Shown here piece after piece: positions 40,001 through 42,594 of a stretch of DNA of 42,594 bases. The notes beneath the pieces were generated by a model. The model was not told the origin of the DNA. It saw only the letters and a program-made list of their open reading frames with translations, and searched no databases. This DNA comes from an uncultured Mordavella sp. (GTDB lineage: Bacteria > Bacillota > Clostridia > Lachnospirales > Lachnospiraceae). A program made the translations under genes and the position numbers. The stretch lies in NCBI GenBank assembly GCA_902406105.1, contig CABPCP010000026.1:1-42594 (forward strand), written 5' to 3'. How positions within the stretch are numbered: position 1 is the stretch's first letter; every line of letters begins with the position of its first letter.

Positions 40001-42406
40001 CAGTACCTGGGCGGTCAGGGAACCTCCTCCCATAACGGCCACATCTGCTGCCCTGAGGTGTATGGTGCCGGAAACTTTTGCATCGGAGGCGATGTTCAGT
40101 GTCATAGTGGCAATGGAAGCACTTTCGTTCGCCGAGCCGAAGTATTTGTCCTCTGGATAGGTTAGCGCCACATCACTGGCAACCTCAATCTCGATGTCTT
40201 GGTCAGTAACGCCAAGAACCTGGATCAGATTGTAGAGATCGCCATCGGTTAGATAAGCTTTGAGGTCATCCTTAGCCGCATGGGCCAGATACTGGGCAGG
40301 TGTCTGTGAGGCAACCGTGACGTTGCCGCTCTCATCGAGCACAAGTATGCTCCCATCTGCAAGCCTGGCGTTGTCTGTGGAGGAACTCCAGTTGGCGAAC
40401 GTACCGCCGGACAGGGTGACGCTGCCCGCAGCAAAGCTGTTGCACAACGATGTGGTTGCGTTTTTGCTCTCAGCCGCAAAATAGCCTCCCTCAATGTTTA
40501 CGGTCGCAACATAAAAGCTACTACGCCCTTTTATCGGGAAACCCTTTGCTGACGTGAGATTCGCATTTTTCACCGTCAAAACCGGCAGGTTTGTTCCGCT
40601 TGTATTTGGATATACGTACACCGCCGCGCCGCTGGGGCTATCTCCGGCATCCGTAATATTTACGCCTCTCTCCAGTGTGAGAGTAGAACCCTCTTCAATA
40701 CGCAGGCAGTATGGGAGAGATGAGGCGGTATTTGTGATCGTACCCTTTGTCTCAGCACTGCTTAAATCGGTAACCGTAAGCGACGCGCCGTTCCCCACGC
40801 GAATCAGCCCCGTGGATGAAACCGAGCCGCTGATGGTCTTGCCGTTCAGATCCAGCGTAATGTCAGCTACAGTGACGTCCTGCGTCTCTGTCAGCTCAAT
40901 GTCCGCCAGCAGTTTGACCGTGTCTCCCTGTCCTGCATTTGCAAAGGCCCTCTCCAGCGTTCCGTAGTATTGGTCTCCTACCTGGACAGCCTGATCCTCC
41001 TGCACAGTATAAGCTCCTTCGTTTTCTGTCAGGGTGCAGCCTTCCGCCAGATACTTGGTCACGTCAACGGTATGCGTACCGCCCATAACAACCAGCGGCG
41101 CGTTTTCCGCATCATTGGTCTCCCATGCGCCTTCCGTGCTGCCGCCCTCTACGATAACCGTGGACTGCTGCGGCGAGCTTGCCTGCACATTCGCATCCGC
41201 CCTGACCGCTGCGTCTCCGCCGGATACCGTACCGTCTTTTATGGTGATCTTCCCTCCGCTGTTGTAAACGTATACGCCGTAGCCGTTAGTGGCCGAATAG
41301 GTACCTCCGTTGATCTCAGCAGTTCCGCTCCAGCTCACGGCAACGGCAGTTGTTCCAAAGCCGTTACTGTTCTCTCCGGTCACGGTAAAGTTACAGTTTG
41401 TAAAGGTCGCCGCCGGACCGCACACTTCGATGCAGGGACCGGTGCCGGCCGTCACGGTTGCATCAGTAAAGGTAACCGGACTGGAATAAAGAACGTCCAT
41501 ACCGAAAGCCTGTCCGGTGGTGGTATAGGTCCCGCCGGTCACCTGCAGCGTGGGCGTTTCAGCGTCTGTAGTAAGCGTATCCGTACTGAAGAATCTATTA
41601 TTCGAGATCATCTCAGCGTTATTGAAAACAACGGTTGAACCGGAGGCGTCCAGTTCATCGTTATGAAATACCTTCACAAACGCGCCGTCATCCGTATTGC
41701 CGCTATAGGTCCCGCCGTTCAGCGTAACTGTACTCTTGGCGGCAACCTTGATAAATCCATAGGAGCCTGTATTGCTCTCCGGGATCGTCATGGCGCTGTC
41801 CGCCGTCGTACCGTCCACGGTGAAACCGGAGGCCGTGACGGAAAACAGCCGTTCACCTTCTACCAGATTGGTGATTGTTTTGCCGTTCAGATTAAGCGTA
41901 ATACTGGTCGCCACATTGATTGATGCTCCCACTTCCACATCCTGCTGGAGAACGACAGTCTCGCCCTCCCGCGCCGCCGCGATCGCATCTGCAAGGGTCG
42001 TGTATTCATCCTCGCCGATCGTAGCGACAGTATTCTCATCCACTGCCGGCGCGGTCTGACTGTTGAACCACTCCGCTGCGGCGTCCAGCCTGGCAGTATC
42101 AAGCTGATCCGCGCCCTCCTCCAGGGCGTCGATGGCGTCATAGACGGCGAGCACCTCAGCATATGCCGCGTCCCGCTCATCCGGCGTCATGCTCTCGAGC
42201 ATGTCCGCATCCGGCAGGGCATCGATGCGCTCTTGCAGCGCGGTGATCTCTTCGCTGACCTCTGGGGCTCCCGGCTGCGGCTCTGTCTGCGTACCGGCGG
42301 CGTCATTCCCCTCCGCCCATGCCGTACCCGGCATGAACGTCAGCGCCATCGCAAACGCAAGAAAGAGAGCCAGCCATTTTCTGCGTTGTCCCTTTTTCAT
42401 ATTCAC
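37019..42406 (-). CDS. giant beta-helix surface protein with cell-wall anchor-like C-terminus
   Basis: 1795 residues. Signal peptide 1-31 (LALFLAFAMALTFMPGTAWA). A helical region follows to about 125. Then several right-handed beta-helix blocks each open with a pattern such as YGTLERAFANAGQGDTVKLL then ITLDLNGKTI (near 135, 485 and 890) and continue in Gly/Asn/Thr-rich rungs to about 1530. An Ig-like domain (YTYQWCKDGTAITGQTGDTL) follows, then a Cys-rich part with CTERGYTTYTCSCGESYV and HWHECTVCGAKK. The end AKTGD at 1762-1766, a membrane span (about 1769-1789) and RRKRQ form a sortase-type signal, but lack the LP of LPXTG. Likely an adhesin or glycan-binding protein. Clearly more GC-rich than its neighbours, suggesting transfer. 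Confidence 0.85.
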   Translation of the reverse strand: MNMKKGQRRKWLALFLAFAMALTFMPGTAWAEGNDAAGTQTEPQPGAPEVSEEITALQERIDALPDADMLESMTPDERDAAYAEVLAVYDAIDALEEGADQLDTARLDAAAEWFNSQTAPAVDENTVATIGEDEYTTLADAIAAAREGETVVLQQDVEVGASINVATSITLNLNGKTITNLVEGERLFSVTASGFTVDGTTADSAMTIPESNTGSYGFIKVAAKSTVTLNGGTYSGNTDDGAFVKVFHNDELDASGSTVVFNNAEMISNNRFFSTDTLTTDAETPTLQVTGGTYTTTGQAFGMDVLYSSPVTFTDATVTAGTGPCIEVCGPAATFTNCNFTVTGENSNGFGTTAVAVSWSGTAEINGGTYSATNGYGVYVYNSGGKITIKDGTVSGGDAAVRADANVQASSPQQSTVIVEGGSTEGAWETNDAENAPLVVMGGTHTVDVTKYLAEGCTLTENEGAYTVQEDQAVQVGDQYYGTLERAFANAGQGDTVKLLADIELTETQDVTVADITLDLNGKTISGSVSSTGLIRVGNGASLTVTDLSSAETKGTITNTASSLPYCLRIEEGSTLTLERGVNITDAGDSPSGAAVYVYPNTSGTNLPVLTVKNANLTSAKGFPIKGRSSFYVATVNIEGGYFAAESKNATTSLCNSFAAGSVTLSGGTFANWSSSTDNARLADGSILVLDESGNVTVASQTPAQYLAHAAKDDLKAYLTDGDLYNLIQVLGVTDQDIEIEVASDVALTYPEDKYFGSANESASIATMTLNIASDAKVSGTIHLRAADVAVMGGGSLTAQVLPYSDQFEVTNAGNTWKGRIAGDAIVATVSYDGNTYAYTDFTSAWSNVSGSSTGTEYTITLYQDVRATSNRGLSTANLTLDLNGHSYTFTGTGNGITVYSGRSLNVTDSSETGGGRLVATNANVNSMLYTQTNSSGAAITVGESVTVEGPILLLGDNPTLDVYGTIDTTALNSGAIYNNGSDASNSTINLYEGSKVNGYFIGVYHPGTGTLNVYGGAEVKGTSVGIEMRSGTLNVYDGAQISGGNGTPSSAANGSGTTTNNAGIAVAQHTTGNPVAVNVYGGTISGGSALYESNPQGNGADSTALIELNIRDGMFRNTNEGSKSVYSETQTGFISGGRFTDQPDDGYIYTGLDAVPVGDNTGDYIINRLQNVYLDGVNGSDSNSGNDSSHAVETLEHAMNLVADDGVIYICGTVTVDDELLVDGVTIERADGFTGQLISVDGANARLSLSNTTINGKKAAGTERTGYLVFVTSGGTLDIGDGTTLTDNNTTAVYVNNNSYMNMTGGAIQNNTITNPTPDGIYYGGAGISNGGTTDISGGVISGNLVTDYGGGGISNERGTVTLRGDAVVRDNTAAWGGGVATIGAKTVLSENASITENQSQRNGAGVYLEGFSNFDNVPGVFEMTGGSITGNQVTDAGWGAGIYGYDIDGNTIIRISGGAIEDNQSDYEGKAIAISGEGSYYARLELSGAPVISGDVYYQGEDADGYVIHVTDEFNPTEPITLNREIEKVGITAVEYAAGLTPDTAHFTGSRAGDILEVNSAANSLDWAFAAPQVRVEASGTTLHGGGNATLTAIASHAAGGVTYTYQWCKDGTAITGQTGDTLTVSESGRYTVKVTAHKGADIASAETESVAVVVTAEGHVYVPTVTKPTCTERGYTTYTCSCGESYVTDYTEATGHSFSDKWFSDGKNHWHECTVCGAKKDVSAHTFEWVKVKNSSDADASHEICNVCGYDKTAAELSAKTGDNPYLFLWILLFGAAGIALTGAIAYRRKRQ

Positions 42407-42439
42407 CTTTCCTTTCCTTAAAATTTTGCGAAAAACGCA

Positions 42440-42483
42440 AAAAGCATATTCTGTCTATTCTAAAATAAACAGAATATGCTTTT
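42440..42483 (-). promoter_or_regulatory. hairpin at the 5' end of the surface protein transcript
   Basis: Perfect 15-bp arms (AAAAGCATATTCTGT and ACAGAATATGCTTTT), extended by TATT/AATA after one mismatch. On the minus strand it ends in a T tract. It falls right at the predicted transcription start, so it is either an early attenuator, an mRNA-stabilising hairpin, or the terminator of a gene outside the window. Confidence 0.6.
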
Positions 42484-42489
42484 GAGATT

Positions 42490-42516
42490 TGTATAAACTT
42501 TCCGTCCGCTTGACAA
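42490..42516 (-). promoter_or_regulatory. possible promoter of the giant surface protein
   Basis: TATACA (42490-42495) preceded on the minus strand by TTGTCA at 15 bp. The spacing is short, so basal activity may be weak. A (CTTG)n tract lies about 20 bp upstream of the -35. Confidence 0.45.
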
Positions 42517-42535
42517 AAAAAGACAAAGTTATCCT

Positions 42536-42594
<59 letters not shown>

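Overview
This looks like a chromosomal stretch from an anaerobic, low-to-mid-GC Firmicute, most likely a gut Lachnospiraceae (inferred from gene families, an A/V-type ATPase operon, VanRS-type signalling, DUF1002 and giant beta-helix surface proteins, and strong AGGAGG-type ribosome binding sites). There are no rRNA or tRNA genes. Most genes lie on the minus strand.

Layout. Positions 99-6010 (minus) hold asnS, a VanR/VanS-type two-component system and an SbcD/SbcC-like nuclease/ATPase pair. Positions 6104-7432 hold a ThrE-like amino acid exporter, divergent from the original promoter of queT. Positions 7525-14374 are a 6.7 kb integrative element bounded by 117-bp direct repeats. It carries a tyrosine integrase, an excisionase-like gene, two winged-helix-type proteins, a sigma-70 family factor, iteron-like repeats, an RHH regulator with a four-site operator array, a probable type I toxin-antitoxin module, an XRE repressor and several small unknown genes. 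queT itself follows at 14389-14880. Positions 14922-18508 hold a methyltransferase and a membrane-anchored propeller-like protein. Positions 18791-27445 hold a complete nine-gene V-type ATPase operon (H-C-I-K-F-E-A-B-D). Positions 27694-30335 (plus) hold trmB, a His-rich small ORF, a thioredoxin-like gene and a DUF1002 secreted protein. Then come glgB and a 961-residue TPR/acidic-repeat/P-loop protein (minus), an AT-rich 1 kb gap, bioY (plus) with a BirA-like operator, and a 1795-residue beta-helix surface protein (minus) whose promoter abuts a (CTTG)n microsatellite at the window edge.

Most striking observation. The direct repeats bounding the mobile element are two copies of a structured leader RNA of queT, probably a preQ1-type riboswitch. 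The copies differ at only two bases, and those two form a base pair that has covaried (G-C versus U-A). The element therefore appears to use a riboswitch as its attachment site. It supplies a substitute promoter for queT on the right and a terminator behind the orphaned left copy. TTTGGTACT repeats at an 11-bp period sit just inside both ends and look like integrase arm sites.

Other notable signals are three copies of a 32-bp palindromic REP-like repeat at gene 3' ends (one supplies the last codons of queT), a four-hairpin intergenic region inside the V-ATPase operon, and hairpins placed exactly at predicted transcription starts of two exported-protein genes. All functional calls come from reading motifs; no database search was possible.
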